DNA from: an uncultured Geobacteraceae bacterium
GTDB taxonomy: Bacteria > Desulfobacterota > Desulfuromonadia > Geobacterales > Pseudopelobacteraceae
Length of the DNA: 64,000 nucleotides
Direction of reading: 5' to 3'
NCBI GenBank assembly: GCA_903939115.1
Contig: CAJAFV010000097.1
Location: 1-64,000, forward strand
In this document: one piece after another, positions 34,927 to 47,093 of the stretch
Position numbering within the stretch: the stretch's first letter is position 1
Layout: each line of letters begins with the position of its first letter
The notes under the pieces: generated by a model
The model's database searches: none
What the model was told of the DNA's origin: nothing
The model's input: the letters and a program-made list of their open reading frames with translations, nothing else
Made by a program: the position numbers and the translations under genes

Positions 34927-37900
34927 CAGGACGCTGCTTTATCGGCCCTCTTTCCGAATATTCGCGACACCAGTACAAAGAAAAATGGAATAAATATCAA
35001 GTCAATGAAGGTCGCCGTGAGCAGTCCCCCGGTGACGGCGGTGCCGATGGCGTTCTGGGCTGCTGCGCCGGCTCCTTTGGTAAGCGCCAGCGGCAGGGTG
35101 CCGAAGAAGAATGCCAGCGAGGTCATGATTACCGGGCGGAGTCGAATCTTCACAGCTGTCAGAGTCGCTTCAACCAGTTCATGCCCATCTTTCATCTGTT
35201 CCTTGATGAACTGAATGATCAGGATGGCGTTCTTGGTGGAAAGGCCGATGGTTGTCAGGAGGCCGATCTGGAGATAGACATCGTTCGGAAGTACCCGCAG
35301 GTTGACCGCAGTAATGGCTCCCACCAGCCCGAGCGGTATCATCAGCAGGTTGACAAAGGGTATGGTCCAACTCTCGTACAGTGCCGCCACCGAGAGAAAT
35401 ACCACCAGTAGCGATATGGCATAGAGCAGCGGCGCTTGTGCTCCGGCGTTCTTCTCCTCGTAGGAGAGACCGGTCCATTCATAGCCGATACCTGGCGGCA
35501 GTTGTGCGGCCATCTTTTCCATCTCAGCCATAGCCTCGCCGGTACTTATGCCGGTCGCCGCCTGCCCCATGATCTCAACGGACGGAATGCCGTTGTAGCG
35601 CTCCAGGCGCGGAGAACCGTACTGCCAACGGGGTGTGGCAAAAGCCGAGAACGGCACCATTTCGCCCTTGTTGTTACGCACATACCATTTTCCGATATCT
35701 TCCGGGAGCATACGGTACTTCGCATCAGACTGAAGATAGACCTTTTTAACCCGGCCATTTTCGATAAAATCGTTAACGTAGGAACTCCCCCAGGCGGTGG
35801 CAAGAACGTCATTGATGCTGGCCAGCGGAACCCCCAGCGCCCCCGCCCGAACGTCATCTATCTCAAGTTTGAACTGCGGTGAGTCATCCTGGCCGTTGGG
35901 GCGGACCGCTTTTAGTTTCGGATTTTTCATTGCCATCCCGAGCAGCATATTGCGGGCTTCCATCAGTTTTTCATGGCCGAGCCCGCCCCGATCCTGCATC
36001 ATGAAGTCAAAGCCGTTGGCCTGCCCCAGTTCCACCACTGCCGGAGGCGAAAAAGCAAACGCCAGACCATCTCTGAATTGGGAGAACGCCCCCATGGCAC
36101 GGCCGGCAACAGCCGGAGCTTTCAGGTCGGGACTCTGGCGGTATTGCCAATCCTTCAGCCTGACAAAGGCAAGCCCCATGTTCTGCCCACGACCGGCAAA
36201 GCTGAAGCCGGCAACCGTGATGACCGCTTCTACCGTTTTTTGCTCCTTTTCCAGAAAGTGTTTCTCCAGCTGTTCGACCACCTTCATGGTGCGTTCCTGA
36301 GTTGCCCCGGCCGGAAGCTGAATCTGACAAATGATGAAACCCTGGTCTTCATCCGGCAGGAATGAGGTGGGAAGGCGCTGGAAGAGGAATACCATCCCCG
36401 CCACAATTGCACCGTAGACCACCAGATAGCGTGCCGGCTTGTTAAAGGAGCGCCCGACGATGCCTTCGTACTGATTCCTGCAGAGGTCAAACAGTTTGTT
36501 GAACCAGCGGAAGAACCCCTTGAACCAGCCGGACTCACCAGCGCTATGCCCTTTTGCCACCGGTTTGAGCAGGGTGGCGCAGAGTGCCGGTGTCAAGGTC
36601 ATGGCCAGCAGCACCGAGAGGATCATGGCGGATATGATGGTGATTGAAAACTGCCGGTAGATGACGCCGGTAGAACCGCCGAAAAAGGCCATCGGCAGAA
36701 AGACCGCCGTCAGTACGGTGGCGATGCCCCAGAGGGCGCTAGTGATCTGCCCCATCGATTTGATGGTCGCCTCCTTGGGAGGCAGTCCCTCTTCACTCAT
36801 GATGCGTTCCACGTTCTCGACAACGACGATTGCGTCGTCAACCAGCAGGCCGATGACAATGACCAGGGCGAACATGGTAAGCGTGTTGATCGAAAAGCCG
36901 CAGGCTGAGAGCACCCCGAAGGTGCCGAGCAGTACGACCGGCACCGCGATGGTCGGTATCAGCGTGGCACGGATGTTCTGCAGGAAGAGGAACATAATGA
37001 CGAAAACCAGGAACACTGCCTCGAACAGGGTCTTGACGACCTCTTCAATGGATATCTTGACGAATGGCGTGGTGTCGTAGGGATAGACCACCTTCATGCC
37101 GTGCGGGAAAAAACGAGACAGCTCCGTCATCTTGGCCTTGACCCTGTTGGCGGTATCGAGGGCGTTGGCCCCGGCAGCGAGGCGGATTGCCATACCACCG
37201 AGCGGTTTCCCCTTGTAGCGGGCCTCAACGTCGTAGTTTTCAGTGCCGATCTTGCATTCGGCCACATCCCTGAGCCTGACAGTGGAGCCATCCTCGCCCG
37301 TCTTCAGGATAACGGCATCGAATTGCTCAACCGTCTGCAGCAATGTTCGCGCTGTAACGGTCGCGTTCAGCTGCTGCCCCGCAGCCGCAGGGGTGCCGCC
37401 GAACTGGCCGGCGGAAACCTGGGCGTTTTGTGTCTGCAGTGCGGCAATCACATCATTGGTTGTTAAATGGTAGTTATTCAGTTTGGTCGGGTTCAGCCAG
37501 ATCCGCATGGCGTTCTGAGTGCCGAACATCTGCAGTTCGCCTACCCCCTCAACCCGGCTGACGATCTCCTGGACATTGGATACCGCATAATCGGTCAGTT
37601 GATAGCGGGTCATGGAGTTGTCTTCCGAGATAAGGCCGATGATCAGCAAGAAGTTCTTGGTGGACTTGACCACCTGAATTCCTGAGCGCTGAACAATCTG
37701 CGGAAGAAGCGGCGTGGCAAGCTGCAGTTTATTCTGCACCTGCACCTGGGCGATGTTCGGGTCGGTGCCCGCCTTGAAGGTCAGGTTGATGGCAATCGCC
37801 CCGGCTGAATCACTGGTGGAGGACATGTAAATGAGATTGTCGATGCCGTTCAGCTTCTGTTCCACGACCTGCGTCACCGTGTCCTGCACGGTCTGGGCAG

Positions 37901-38057
37901 AGGCCCCCGGATACATGGCATTAATAGTGATTTGCGGCGGTGCGATCGGCGGATACTGAGAAACCGGCAGGGTCTTGATGGCAAGAAGGCCGATCAGCAT
38001 AACCATGATGGCGATCACCCAGGCAAAAATAGGGCGATTTATGAAAAATTTAGGCAT
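34926..38057 (-). CDS. RND-type multidrug efflux transporter (HAE1, AcrB/MexB-like)
   Basis: 1043 residues. Starts with [33 protein letters not shown] holds the proton-relay aspartates in TM4, and the usual twelve-helix, two-large-loop layout is visible. It exports drugs and hydrophobic compounds from the periplasm with proton exchange. AAGGAG precedes the ATG. The membrane-fusion gene lies 12 bp upstream. No outer-membrane TolC-like gene is present, so it must use one encoded elsewhere. Confidence 0.93.
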   Translation of the reverse strand: MPKFFINRPIFAWVIAIMVMLIGLLAIKTLPVSQYPPIAPPQITINAMYPGASAQTVQDTVTQVVEQKLNGIDNLIYMSSTSDSAGAIAINLTFKAGTDPNIAQVQVQNKLQLATPLLPQIVQRSGIQVVKSTKNFLLIIGLISEDNSMTRYQLTDYAVSNVQEIVSRVEGVGELQMFGTQNAMRIWLNPTKLNNYHLTTNDVIAALQTQNAQVSAGQFGGTPAAAGQQLNATVTARTLLQTVEQFDAVILKTGEDGSTVRLRDVAECKIGTENYDVEARYKGKPLGGMAIRLAAGANALDTANRVKAKMTELSRFFPHGMKVVYPYDTTPFVKISIEEVVKTLFEAVFLVFVIMFLFLQNIRATLIPTIAVPVVLLGTFGVLSACGFSINTLTMFALVIVIGLLVDDAIVVVENVERIMSEEGLPPKEATIKSMGQITSALWGIATVLTAVFLPMAFFGGSTGVIYRQFSITIISAMILSVLLAMTLTPALCATLLKPVAKGHSAGESGWFKGFFRWFNKLFDLCRNQYEGIVGRSFNKPARYLVVYGAIVAGMVFLFQRLPTSFLPDEDQGFIICQIQLPAGATQERTMKVVEQLEKHFLEKEQKTVEAVITVAGFSFAGRGQNMGLAFVRLKDWQYRQSPDLKAPAVAGRAMGAFSQFRDGLAFAFSPPAVVELGQANGFDFMMQDRGGLGHEKLMEARNMLLGMAMKNPKLKAVRPNGQDDSPQFKLEIDDVRAGALGVPLASINDVLATAWGSSYVNDFIENGRVKKVYLQSDAKYRMLPEDIGKWYVRNNKGEMVPFSAFATPRWQYGSPRLERYNGIPSVEIMGQAATGISTGEAMAEMEKMAAQLPPGIGYEWTGLSYEEKNAGAQAPLLYAISLLVVFLSVAALYESWTIPFVNLLMIPLGLVGAITAVNLRVLPNDVYLQIGLLTTIGLSTKNAILIIQFIKEQMKDGHELVEATLTAVKIRLRPVIMTSLAFFFGTLPLALTKGAGAAAQNAIGTAVTGGLLTATFIDLIFIPFFFVLVSRIFGKRADKAAS

Positions 38058-38069
38058 GGATCTGCTCCT

Positions 38070-39266
38070 TTATTTTTTTGCTGGTGGTGGTTGTGGTGCG
38101 CCGCCAGATGGAGCCGCTGCCGCCGCACTTCCAAATGGCACCGCCTTTACCGGCGTTCCCGGTCGGGCCTTCTGCAGACCTTCCAGAATAACACGATCTC
38201 CCGCTTTCAGTCCGTCGCTGACCAGCCAGCTGTCGCCTACCGTGCGAATAACCTTGATCGGGCGCGGCTCTACCTTCTCTTCGGTCCCTACCGTCATAAC
38301 GACGGCATCCCCTGCCGGGGTACGGGTCACGCCGCGCTGCGGGATAAGAATGGCATTCTCATTAACCCCTTCCACCAGAATGGCCCGGACAAACATCCCG
38401 GGAAGCAGCTCTTGCTTGGGGTTCGGAAATACGGCACGCAGGGTAACAGAACCGGTGCTCTGATCAACGGTGACCTCTGAAAATTTGAGAGTTCCCGTTA
38501 ACGGGTACGAGGTGCCGTCTTCCAGCAGCAGCTTGACCGGCGCAGAACCGCTCTTTTTCAAGATGCCGTTGGCAAGGCTCTGCTTCAGCCTGAGCATATC
38601 GGCGGTTGATTGGGTTACATCAACATACATTGGATCAAGCTGCTGAATCGTCGCCAGCGCAGTCGACTGGCTTGCGGTTACCAGCGCCCCGTTAGTAACG
38701 GAAGATCTGCCTATTCGCCCGGAGATCGGTGCTTTCACGCCGGTGTAGGCCAGGTTGATCCTGACAGTTTCAGCCGTGGCTTTTGCAAATGCCAACTCAG
38801 CTTCAGCCTGTTTTAAGGCCGCTGAAGCGGTATCATAATCCTGCTGGCTGACCACCTTGACCTTCACCAGATCTCGGTAGCGTTCCTCGGTGAGTCGCAG
38901 CGACACAAGGGAAGCTTCCACCCGTGCCTGGGAGGCCTTTGCACTGGCGTATGCGGCCTCAAAGGCTGCGGGATCGATCTGGTAGAGCACCTGCCCCACC
39001 TTCACGTCGCTCCCTTCGGTGAATAACCGCTTCAGGATAATGCCGCTCACCTGAGGACGTACTTCCGCAATCTGCTGGGGAACCGTGCGGCCGGAAAGTT
39101 CGGTGGTCAGGGAAACCTTCTCCTGCTTGACCACAATAATGCCTACTTCCGGAGGGCCGCTTGGTGCAGGGGCGGCGGATTTAGTCTTGCTGCAGCCGGT
39201 GAAAGCCAGGCCGGCTACGAGGGCTCCTGTGATGAGAAGTGAAAATCTGCTGGACATCTGATGCAT
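38070..39266 (-). CDS. RND efflux membrane-fusion protein (AcrA/MexA-like lipoprotein)
   Basis: 398 residues from the ATG at 39266 (GAGG 6 nt upstream). A lipoprotein signal ends in the lipobox GLAFTGC. A periplasmic adaptor with barrel-sandwich (VKVGQVLYQIDPA), a hairpin region rich in Ala/Glu, and beta-barrel domain (GALVTASQSTALATI). A Pro/Ala-rich tail ends the chain. It links the RND pump to an outer-membrane channel. Confidence 0.92.
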   Translation of the reverse strand: MHQMSSRFSLLITGALVAGLAFTGCSKTKSAAPAPSGPPEVGIIVVKQEKVSLTTELSGRTVPQQIAEVRPQVSGIILKRLFTEGSDVKVGQVLYQIDPAAFEAAYASAKASQARVEASLVSLRLTEERYRDLVKVKVVSQQDYDTASAALKQAEAELAFAKATAETVRINLAYTGVKAPISGRIGRSSVTNGALVTASQSTALATIQQLDPMYVDVTQSTADMLRLKQSLANGILKKSGSAPVKLLLEDGTSYPLTGTLKFSEVTVDQSTGSVTLRAVFPNPKQELLPGMFVRAILVEGVNENAILIPQRGVTRTPAGDAVVMTVGTEEKVEPRPIKVIRTVGDSWLVSDGLKAGDRVILEGLQKARPGTPVKAVPFGSAAAAAPSGGAPQPPPAKK

Positions 39267-39316
39267 GTAGTACCTCGACACGTTAGAGTAATGATAACTT
39301 TTAAAATTTAATACAT

Positions 39317-39336
39317 ATAAGTACCGAATGACTTAT
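39317..39336. promoter_or_regulatory. Inverted repeat ATAAGT-N8-ACTTAT upstream of the efflux operon
   Basis: Perfect 6-bp arms, 51 bp before the membrane-fusion ATG. It overlaps a weak promoter candidate on the minus strand (ACGACA, 18 nt, TTATAT). It has the look of a TetR- or MarR-type operator, but no regulator gene is adjacent. Confidence 0.4.
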
Positions 39337-39355
39337 TCTGTCGTATTGCAATGCT

Positions 39356-39583
39356 ATGCTCCATTTATTCTTTCACATGGGGGTGGTTATGGAAGCAATA
39401 ATGATAGCAGGCGTTGCGGCAGTGGCAGTAAGCGGCTGGTATTCAGCGGTTGATATGCTCGCAGACATTGGAATCCGGGCCAGAAAGCAGAAAAGTGCCG
39501 ATGTGAAGAGCCGGGAGTTTTCCCGTTCATGTCGTATCCCGGCGCAGCGAAGGGTCAAGGAGATGGCGGGGGTGAACATTTGA
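39356..39583 (+). CDS. Possible small membrane protein
   Basis: Up to 75 residues; an internal ATG at residue 12 follows a G-rich stretch that could be a ribosome binding site. One hydrophobic segment (AIMIAGVAAVAVSGWY) is followed by a basic tail. The 3' part overlaps the end of ttcA on the other strand by 57 bp. I do not recognise it. It could be a chance frame. Confidence 0.3.
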   Translation: MLHLFFHMGVVMEAIMIAGVAAVAVSGWYSAVDMLADIGIRARKQKSADVKSREFSRSCRIPAQRRVKEMAGVNI

Positions 39584-40333
39584 CAGGGCTTTCAGCATAC
39601 TGTGCTTGATGTGCGGAATATCTACCTGTAACTCGGTGAGCAATCGTTTCATCCGTTTCCGTTGCATGTCGGCTGTTCCACAGACCGGGCAGCAGCAGCA
39701 GACCACGGGAAGTTCGGCCAGACGGGAAAAAGCGATTATATCTTCTTCTGCAAGATACACCAGAGGCCTGATTACCGTAATAATGCCATTGTCAGCCAGC
39801 ATAGACGCAGACATCGACTTGAGTGAACCGACAAAAAACTGGTTCAGCAGCAGCGTCTCAATAAAATCATCCTGATGATGGCCGAGCGCCAGTTTGTTGC
39901 ATCCGAGAGTCTTGGCGGCTTCATAGAGCGCTCCCCGCTTCAGGCGCGAGCAGATTGAGCAGTATGAGGAGCCGGGGCGCCGTTTTTCCTTAATGATGGC
40001 GTAATGCTCACTCGGCACCATCTGATAGGCAAAGTTATTCTTCCTGAAAAAATCTTCTATGACATCGGTGCGGTAGCCCGGGTAACCGGAATCTATATTG
40101 ACCGCTACCAGTTCAAAGGGAACCGGAGCTCTCCTGCGCAGCTCTTCCAGCACAAGAAGCAGCGTGTACGAATCCTTGCCGCCGGAAACGGCCACCGCGA
40201 TACGGTCCCCTTTTTCGATCAGCGTGAAGTCGCCGATCGCCTTGCCGACCGCATGCCGCAACTTTTTGAACAGTTGATTGTCCTTGAACTCAGCAGCTGG
40301 TTTATTAATGTCACACGTAGTCACAGTAGCCAC
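39527..40333 (-). CDS. ttcA: tRNA 2-thiocytidine biosynthesis protein (TtcA family)
   Basis: 268 residues from a GTG, 3 bp after the metX stop. PP-loop SGGKDSYTL near residue 50, and a CSIC pair (CxxC) plus the later CCCCPVCG region for the iron-sulfur cluster. GHHQDDFIETLLLN is characteristic of TtcA-type enzymes. It thiolates cytidine 32 of some tRNAs. A related PP-loop tRNA thiolase is possible. As the second gene of the metX operon it should also be under the SAM riboswitch. Confidence 0.82.
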   Translation of the reverse strand: MATVTTCDINKPAAEFKDNQLFKKLRHAVGKAIGDFTLIEKGDRIAVAVSGGKDSYTLLLVLEELRRRAPVPFELVAVNIDSGYPGYRTDVIEDFFRKNNFAYQMVPSEHYAIIKEKRRPGSSYCSICSRLKRGALYEAAKTLGCNKLALGHHQDDFIETLLLNQFFVGSLKSMSASMLADNGIITVIRPLVYLAEEDIIAFSRLAELPVVCCCCPVCGTADMQRKRMKRLLTELQVDIPHIKHSMLKALSNVHPRHLLDPSLRRDTT

Positions 40334-40336
40334 GAA

Positions 40337-41434
40337 TCAAGCCCGCTCAAGAAAATCGCGCACAAGCGGAGCAAAGGTCTCATGCTCAAGGAGAAAGGCG
40401 TCGTGTCCGTATGCCGAAGTAATCAGGTGATATTCGGCTGCTTTCCCGAGCTCTTTAAGGCAGGTGACCATCTCTTCCGTCTGATACGCCGGATAGAGCC
40501 AGTCCGAGCTGAAGGCATAGAATTGAATAGGCACCTGAACCTGACTGAAGGCCTCCGCCATTGATTCATATCCCCAGGCGACATCATACAGATCCAGCGA
40601 CTTGGCAAGATATAAAAAGGAATTGGCGTCGAAGCGATCAACAAAGTTGTAGCCGTTGTAATTCAGATAGCGCTCAACCTCAAACTGGCCGAAAAAGTCG
40701 AACTGACCGTCCCGGGCAGAAAACCGCCGCCCGAATTTGGAGTTCATCGATTCGTCTGAAAGAAAGGTGATATGGCCGATACCGCGGGCCAGCGCCAAAC
40801 CATCTTTGGGATTCTGTTTGTACTCGCCCTTGCGCCAGGTGGGATCGTTAAAGATCGCCCAGCGGGCAACGGCGTTGAGGGAAATAGCCTGCGGTGACGG
40901 CCGCGGAGTCGTGGCCAGGACAATCGCGGAAGCAATGCTGTCGGGGTACTGCGTGGCCCACTCAAGTGCCTGCATGCCACCCATGCTACCCCCCATGACC
41001 GTCAGCAGACGCTCAATTCCGAGAGCCTCAATTAACAGCTTCTGGGCGCGGACCATGTCGCGAATGGTAACTACTGGAAACGTGAGATTATAGCGTTTTC
41101 CGGTTTTGGGATTGATCGAAGCGGGACCGGTAGAGCCAAAGCAGGAGCCGATGACATTCGAGCAGATAACAAAATAGCGATCCGTATCGAGCAGGCGGCC
41201 AGGACCTACTATGGCATCCCACCAGCCTGTTTTTGTGTCAGAAGCGTTCCGCTTTCCGGCGAGATGCGCATCACCTGTCCAGGCATGCTCAACCAGAATG
41301 GCATTGGTTCTGCCCTCGTTAAGTGTGCCGTAGGTCTCATACGTCAGTGCGATCGGCGCAAGTATCCGCCCGCTGTCGAGACGAAGACCGGATTCAAAGG
41401 CTATGGATTGTTCCCTGATGTACTCTTCAGACAT
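40337..41434 (-). CDS. metX: Homoserine O-acetyltransferase
   Basis: 365 residues from the ATG at 41434 (AAGGG 7 nt upstream, inside the riboswitch terminator). Alpha/beta-hydrolase: nucleophile serine in [24 protein letters not shown], and catalytic histidine in [10 protein letters not shown]. It acylates homoserine as the first step of methionine synthesis; acetyl versus succinyl specificity is assumed from the family. It is controlled by the SAM-I riboswitch upstream, so it should fall when SAM is plentiful. Confidence 0.93.
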   Translation of the reverse strand: MSEEYIREQSIAFESGLRLDSGRILAPIALTYETYGTLNEGRTNAILVEHAWTGDAHLAGKRNASDTKTGWWDAIVGPGRLLDTDRYFVICSNVIGSCFGSTGPASINPKTGKRYNLTFPVVTIRDMVRAQKLLIEALGIERLLTVMGGSMGGMQALEWATQYPDSIASAIVLATTPRPSPQAISLNAVARWAIFNDPTWRKGEYKQNPKDGLALARGIGHITFLSDESMNSKFGRRFSARDGQFDFFGQFEVERYLNYNGYNFVDRFDANSFLYLAKSLDLYDVAWGYESMAEAFSQVQVPIQFYAFSSDWLYPAYQTEEMVTCLKELGKAAEYHLITSAYGHDAFLLEHETFAPLVRDFLERA

Positions 41435-41440
41435 AAAAAA

Positions 41441-41467
41441 GCCCTTCACATAAATATGAGAAGGGGC
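41441..41467 (-). terminator. Terminator of the SAM riboswitch, containing the metX ribosome binding site
   Basis: The minus strand folds GCCCCTTCTCAT / ATGTGAAGGGC with one bulge and one mismatch, followed by six T. The AAGGG of its 3' arm is also the metX Shine-Dalgarno sequence, 7 nt before the ATG. Folding would therefore stop transcription and also hide the ribosome binding site. Confidence 0.75.
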
Positions 41468-41485
41468 TGGTTAAATGCACAGCAC

Positions 41486-41707
41486 ACCTCTCATCTTTGC
41501 CTTGCGGCAGGATTTAGCACCTGACGTCTTCCCCATTTCAAATCAAAGCGCCCTCTTCGTTGGCTCGTCTTCTGCTCCTCAACATACTGAAGTATGCCTT
41601 CGTCGCCTCAATCCTCGCCGCCTTGATGTCATCTCTGATTTAAAATGGGTATGGTGACCGGTTGCTGTGGCTTCGCAGGGCCTTTTCCCTCCACCACTCT
41701 CGATAAG
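41486..41707 (-). ncRNA. SAM-I (S-box) riboswitch with enlarged P3
   Basis: The minus strand begins CTTATCGAGAG, then GGTGGAGGGA, GGCCCTGCGAAGCC and CAGCAACCGG. After a long insertion it continues AGGTGCTAAATCCTGCC and closes with GATGAGAGG. These are the conserved SAM-I blocks in order. The P3 position holds a 14-bp stem (41636-41649 with 41532-41545) enclosing 90 nt. Confidence 0.92.
41546..41635 (-). repeat. REP-like element inserted in riboswitch helix P3
   Basis: 90 nt between the two arms of P3. It includes the dyad CATAC-TTCA-GTATG (41583-41596) flanked by GGCGACGAAGG and TTGAGGAGCAG. I recall this pattern from dispersed intergenic repeats in Geobacter-like genomes. It is not part of any known aptamer core. 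Copy number in this genome cannot be tested here. Confidence 0.6.
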
Positions 41708-41723
41708 CAGGTTTTGTTGCCAG

Positions 41724-41753
41724 ACGATACGAAATATCGTCATATTTTGTCAA
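41724..41753 (-). promoter_or_regulatory. Promoter of the metX riboswitch transcript, with dyad
   Basis: The minus strand has TTGACA (41753-41748), an 18-nt spacer and TATCGT (41729-41724). An inverted repeat ACGATA-N5-TATCGT (41724-41740) covers the -10 and part of the spacer, so a repressor site is possible in addition to the riboswitch. Confidence 0.65.
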
Positions 41754-41806
41754 TAAAATTGAGCGCACACGAGGTTACTGCGTAGTTCTCTCGGAACAGG
41801 CCGGTA

Positions 41807-43099
41807 TTACGAAAGCGTTGCAGACGATTCAAAAAATTTATAGGTATTTCGACCGGCGCGCTTGGCGGAATACATGGCCTTATCAGCTGCTTCCACAAGA
41901 GACTTTGAATCGGAACCGTCATCTGGGAAAATGCTGATACCAATGCTGGTGGTTATATGTATATCAGCATCACGATACCGGATCGGCTTCGAAAATACCT
42001 GTAGAATTGTTTTTGCAAGTTCTTCCAATTCCGTGCGTTCACCGCAGTCCGTAAAAATAATGCAAAATTCATCACCTCCGTGGCGACTGATAGTGTCCAA
42101 ATCTCGCTGACAGCAGGACTTTAATCTTTCGGCGGTTTCCTGCAAAACAAAATCTCCCGATTCGTGCCCCAATTCGTCATTGATGGTTTTGAAATCATCA
42201 AGATCCAGGTTCAATAAACCGAATTTCATGCCATAGCGATGGCATTTTGCGATGGACTGTTCGAGGCGGTCTTCAAAAAGTCTTCTGTTAGCGAGAGCCG
42301 TCAGAGGATCATGGAACGCCATGTCCCGGATCATCTGTTCGTTTTTGATGCGGTCGCTGACATCACGGATAATAGTGACTACCCCGGTAACAGTGCCACG
42401 CGAATCCCTCAAAAGAGAGGAGGTGCTTTCAACGTGCAGGATTGAGCCGGCGCTCAATTTGCTCTTGCAGGATGAATGAATCTCACCGTCCTGCAGGGTC
42501 AGAGCCGTCGGACAGCCCTCGCAGGGAGCGCTGTTGTCGAACATCTCATAACAGGCTGACCCGGTAAAATCGCCGAACATCTCGGTCAGCGCTCTGTTTT
42601 GATATAAAATCCGGTAATCGAGGTCTTTAATAGCTATTCCCTCGCCCAGACAATCAACAACAGTCCGGAATTTTTCCCGTTCACTTGCCAGTTGCTGCCT
42701 GACCACCATGATGTCGCGACACCGCTTTACAGATAAAATCAGCTTCTCAATTTCAAGCGGTTTCAGAACATAATCACTGAAGCCGAGTTCAATTGCCGAA
42801 ATGAGGCAGTCGGTTTCCCGGTTGGCAGAGGTAGCTATTACCTGGGCGTCCGGATCAAGCTCTTTGATTCGGCGCACCAGTTCAAGCCCGTTCATAACCG
42901 GCATATTGATGTCGGTTATAATAATCGGGTAACGATGTTCCTGGTATTTCAGGAGTCCATCGCTTCCGTTGACCGCAATTTCTACGTGTGCCCCGTGCAG
43001 GGTAAGTATCCGCGAAATAAGTAAAGCCGAAGTAGCATCGTCTTCAACTACGAGAAGTTCAAGTCCTTCCAAATGTTTGTTGAGCGCAGGAATTGTCAT
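41807..43099 (-). CDS. Response regulator with PAS and GGDEF domains (diguanylate cyclase)
   Basis: 430 residues. Receiver at about 12-130 (LLVVEDD, ITDINMPVMNG, LKPLE). A PAS domain follows at about 145-265, with a CEGCP cysteine pair. GGDEF at about 270-425 has an intact HGGDEF active site and an RxxD inhibitory site (RDLD) exactly five residues before it. It should make c-di-GMP when phosphorylated, with product inhibition. It is single on its strand, 225 bp from the divergent lipoprotein gene. Confidence 0.92.
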   Translation of the reverse strand: MTIPALNKHLEGLELLVVEDDATSALLISRILTLHGAHVEIAVNGSDGLLKYQEHRYPIIITDINMPVMNGLELVRRIKELDPDAQVIATSANRETDCLISAIELGFSDYVLKPLEIEKLILSVKRCRDIMVVRQQLASEREKFRTVVDCLGEGIAIKDLDYRILYQNRALTEMFGDFTGSACYEMFDNSAPCEGCPTALTLQDGEIHSSCKSKLSAGSILHVESTSSLLRDSRGTVTGVVTIIRDVSDRIKNEQMIRDMAFHDPLTALANRRLFEDRLEQSIAKCHRYGMKFGLLNLDLDDFKTINDELGHESGDFVLQETAERLKSCCQRDLDTISRHGGDEFCIIFTDCGERTELEELAKTILQVFSKPIRYRDADIHITTSIGISIFPDDGSDSKSLVEAADKAMYSAKRAGRNTYKFFESSATLS

Positions 43100-43241
43100 T
43101 TTAATCAGAATCCCTCTTCATATTCCTGATTATTTTAATCTGTTGTACGGCTCTGCCGATTGGTCTTTGGAACATACTAGCACAGACCTGGTAGATTCTA
43201 CTCAATATATTAAGCAAAACTACTCCGCCTGTCGCAACAGA

Positions 43242-43256
43242 TCAATATAATATTGA
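43242..43256. promoter_or_regulatory. 15-bp palindrome TCAATAT-A-ATATTGA with an embedded TATAAT
   Basis: It lies between the divergent diguanylate cyclase and lipoprotein genes, 68 bp before the latter. A half-like CTCAATAT stands about 40 bp to the left (43201-43208). TATAAT inside the dyad could be the -10 of the lipoprotein gene, though no good -35 was found. Confidence 0.4.
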
Positions 43257-43324
43257 GTGGCAAACAACCCTGTTTTCTGATATACCGTTTGCTGCCCAAA
43301 ATTGTATGAACAAGGAGTTTTCTC

Positions 43325-44329
43325 ATGAAACGACTCGTCATCAGCGTGCTGTTTGTTGCCGGAACATTGCTCGGCTGTGCCCAGAATCACTTTAATGTCC
43401 CGACAGAAAATTTCGCCGAAAAAGTAAAGGTACTCGGAGTGGCACCGATTCTTGTGGATACTGATTCTGATATTATCCATCCGCAAAAGGATCTTCTAAT
43501 ACCGCTTATCTCCGATCTTAACAGAAAAAATGAGCCGCTGCTTGTGCGCAAGCTCCAGGCCACGGGGAACTTCTATGCAGTGACACTGCTTGCAGATGAA
43601 CCGCGGCAGCTTTTCAGTTCGTTGACGGCACGACGGGAAAAACGGAATGATGCAAATATTGAGTACAACAAGTACTTCTGGAAAAACGATGAAATTGCGG
43701 CCTATATAAAGAAAAACCGCCTCGATGCCCTTATGATTGTCACGGTGAGCGGCCTGACCAAAAAAAGTAAAATTTACTCCAGTAACCTGTTGGTATCGCT
43801 TGATACCGACTACAATTTTTTGATAATAACCGCTCAGATTGTCGGCCCCGACGGTACCGTGCTGTGGGAATATCCAAATTTCCGGGGACCGATTTTACCC
43901 TACTACCCGCTTGTCAATCTTCAGTATCCTGACTTCAGCGAATCTGAGGCGAATCAGTCCCGTACAACTGAGGTCCGCTTTAAGTCCATTGACGGAATTC
44001 GCCGCACACTGGAACAGAAAAAAAATGACATACTGTTCCGTGAGACAGAGGTGCCGAAAATCTACGGAACTCTGTTTGATGAGATGATCTCGTTAATCAA
44101 GTATTCTGTCGACAAGCCGGCTAAAGGCAATCAACCGCCGCCTGCTGACGAATCATTAAAACCGGCAGTGACCAGCGGGGCTGCGCCGTTACCGCAGTCA
44201 ATTCCGGCACCGGCTCCGCCGGTCGAAGCGCCGGTTAATGCCCCGTTACCAAAGAGTCCTGTGGAGATTCCTGTTGCTCCGGCCTCTCCTGCAAACGAAA
44301 TAGTTCCGGCTACTACGAGCACTCTATAG
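43325..44329 (+). CDS. Lipoprotein of unknown function with Pro-rich C-terminus
   Basis: 334 residues, AAGGAG 8 nt before the ATG. Signal peptide with lipobox GTLLGC, so the mature protein starts at Cys18. A globular part (about 20-255) contains VKVLGVAPILVD, MIVTVSGLTKKSK and FRGPILPYYP. It is followed by about 75 Pro/Ala-rich residues with repeated PAP/PVE patterns. I do not recognise the family. The long Pro-rich tail may span periplasm or peptidoglycan. Confidence 0.82.
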   Translation: MKRLVISVLFVAGTLLGCAQNHFNVPTENFAEKVKVLGVAPILVDTDSDIIHPQKDLLIPLISDLNRKNEPLLVRKLQATGNFYAVTLLADEPRQLFSSLTARREKRNDANIEYNKYFWKNDEIAAYIKKNRLDALMIVTVSGLTKKSKIYSSNLLVSLDTDYNFLIITAQIVGPDGTVLWEYPNFRGPILPYYPLVNLQYPDFSESEANQSRTTEVRFKSIDGIRRTLEQKKNDILFRETEVPKIYGTLFDEMISLIKYSVDKPAKGNQPPPADESLKPAVTSGAAPLPQSIPAPAPPVEAPVNAPLPKSPVEIPVAPASPANEIVPATTSTL

Positions 44330-44411
44330 CCTTTTGTTTTGACATGGCATCCGGATTTTGCGACAATCCCGCTTTCGCTGTTTACTCTATCCGGTTTCGA
44401 ATCCAGGAAGC

Positions 44412-47014
<2,603 letters not shown>

Positions 47015-47037
47015 TAGTTTAAACGGTGTCTCTGTAG

Positions 47038-47078
47038 AACGTAGAAAGGCCGGCAACAATTGCCGGCCTTTCTACGTT
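47038..47078. terminator. Bidirectional terminator: 19-bp perfect hairpin
   Basis: The arms at 47038-47056 and 47060-47078 are exact complements (core AAAGGCCGGCAA / TTGCCGGCCTTT) with a 3-nt loop. It sits between the convergent purA and higA stops and carries A-rich and T-rich flanks that serve both strands. Confidence 0.8.
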
Positions 47079-47093
47079 CTGCGGTCCTCACCA

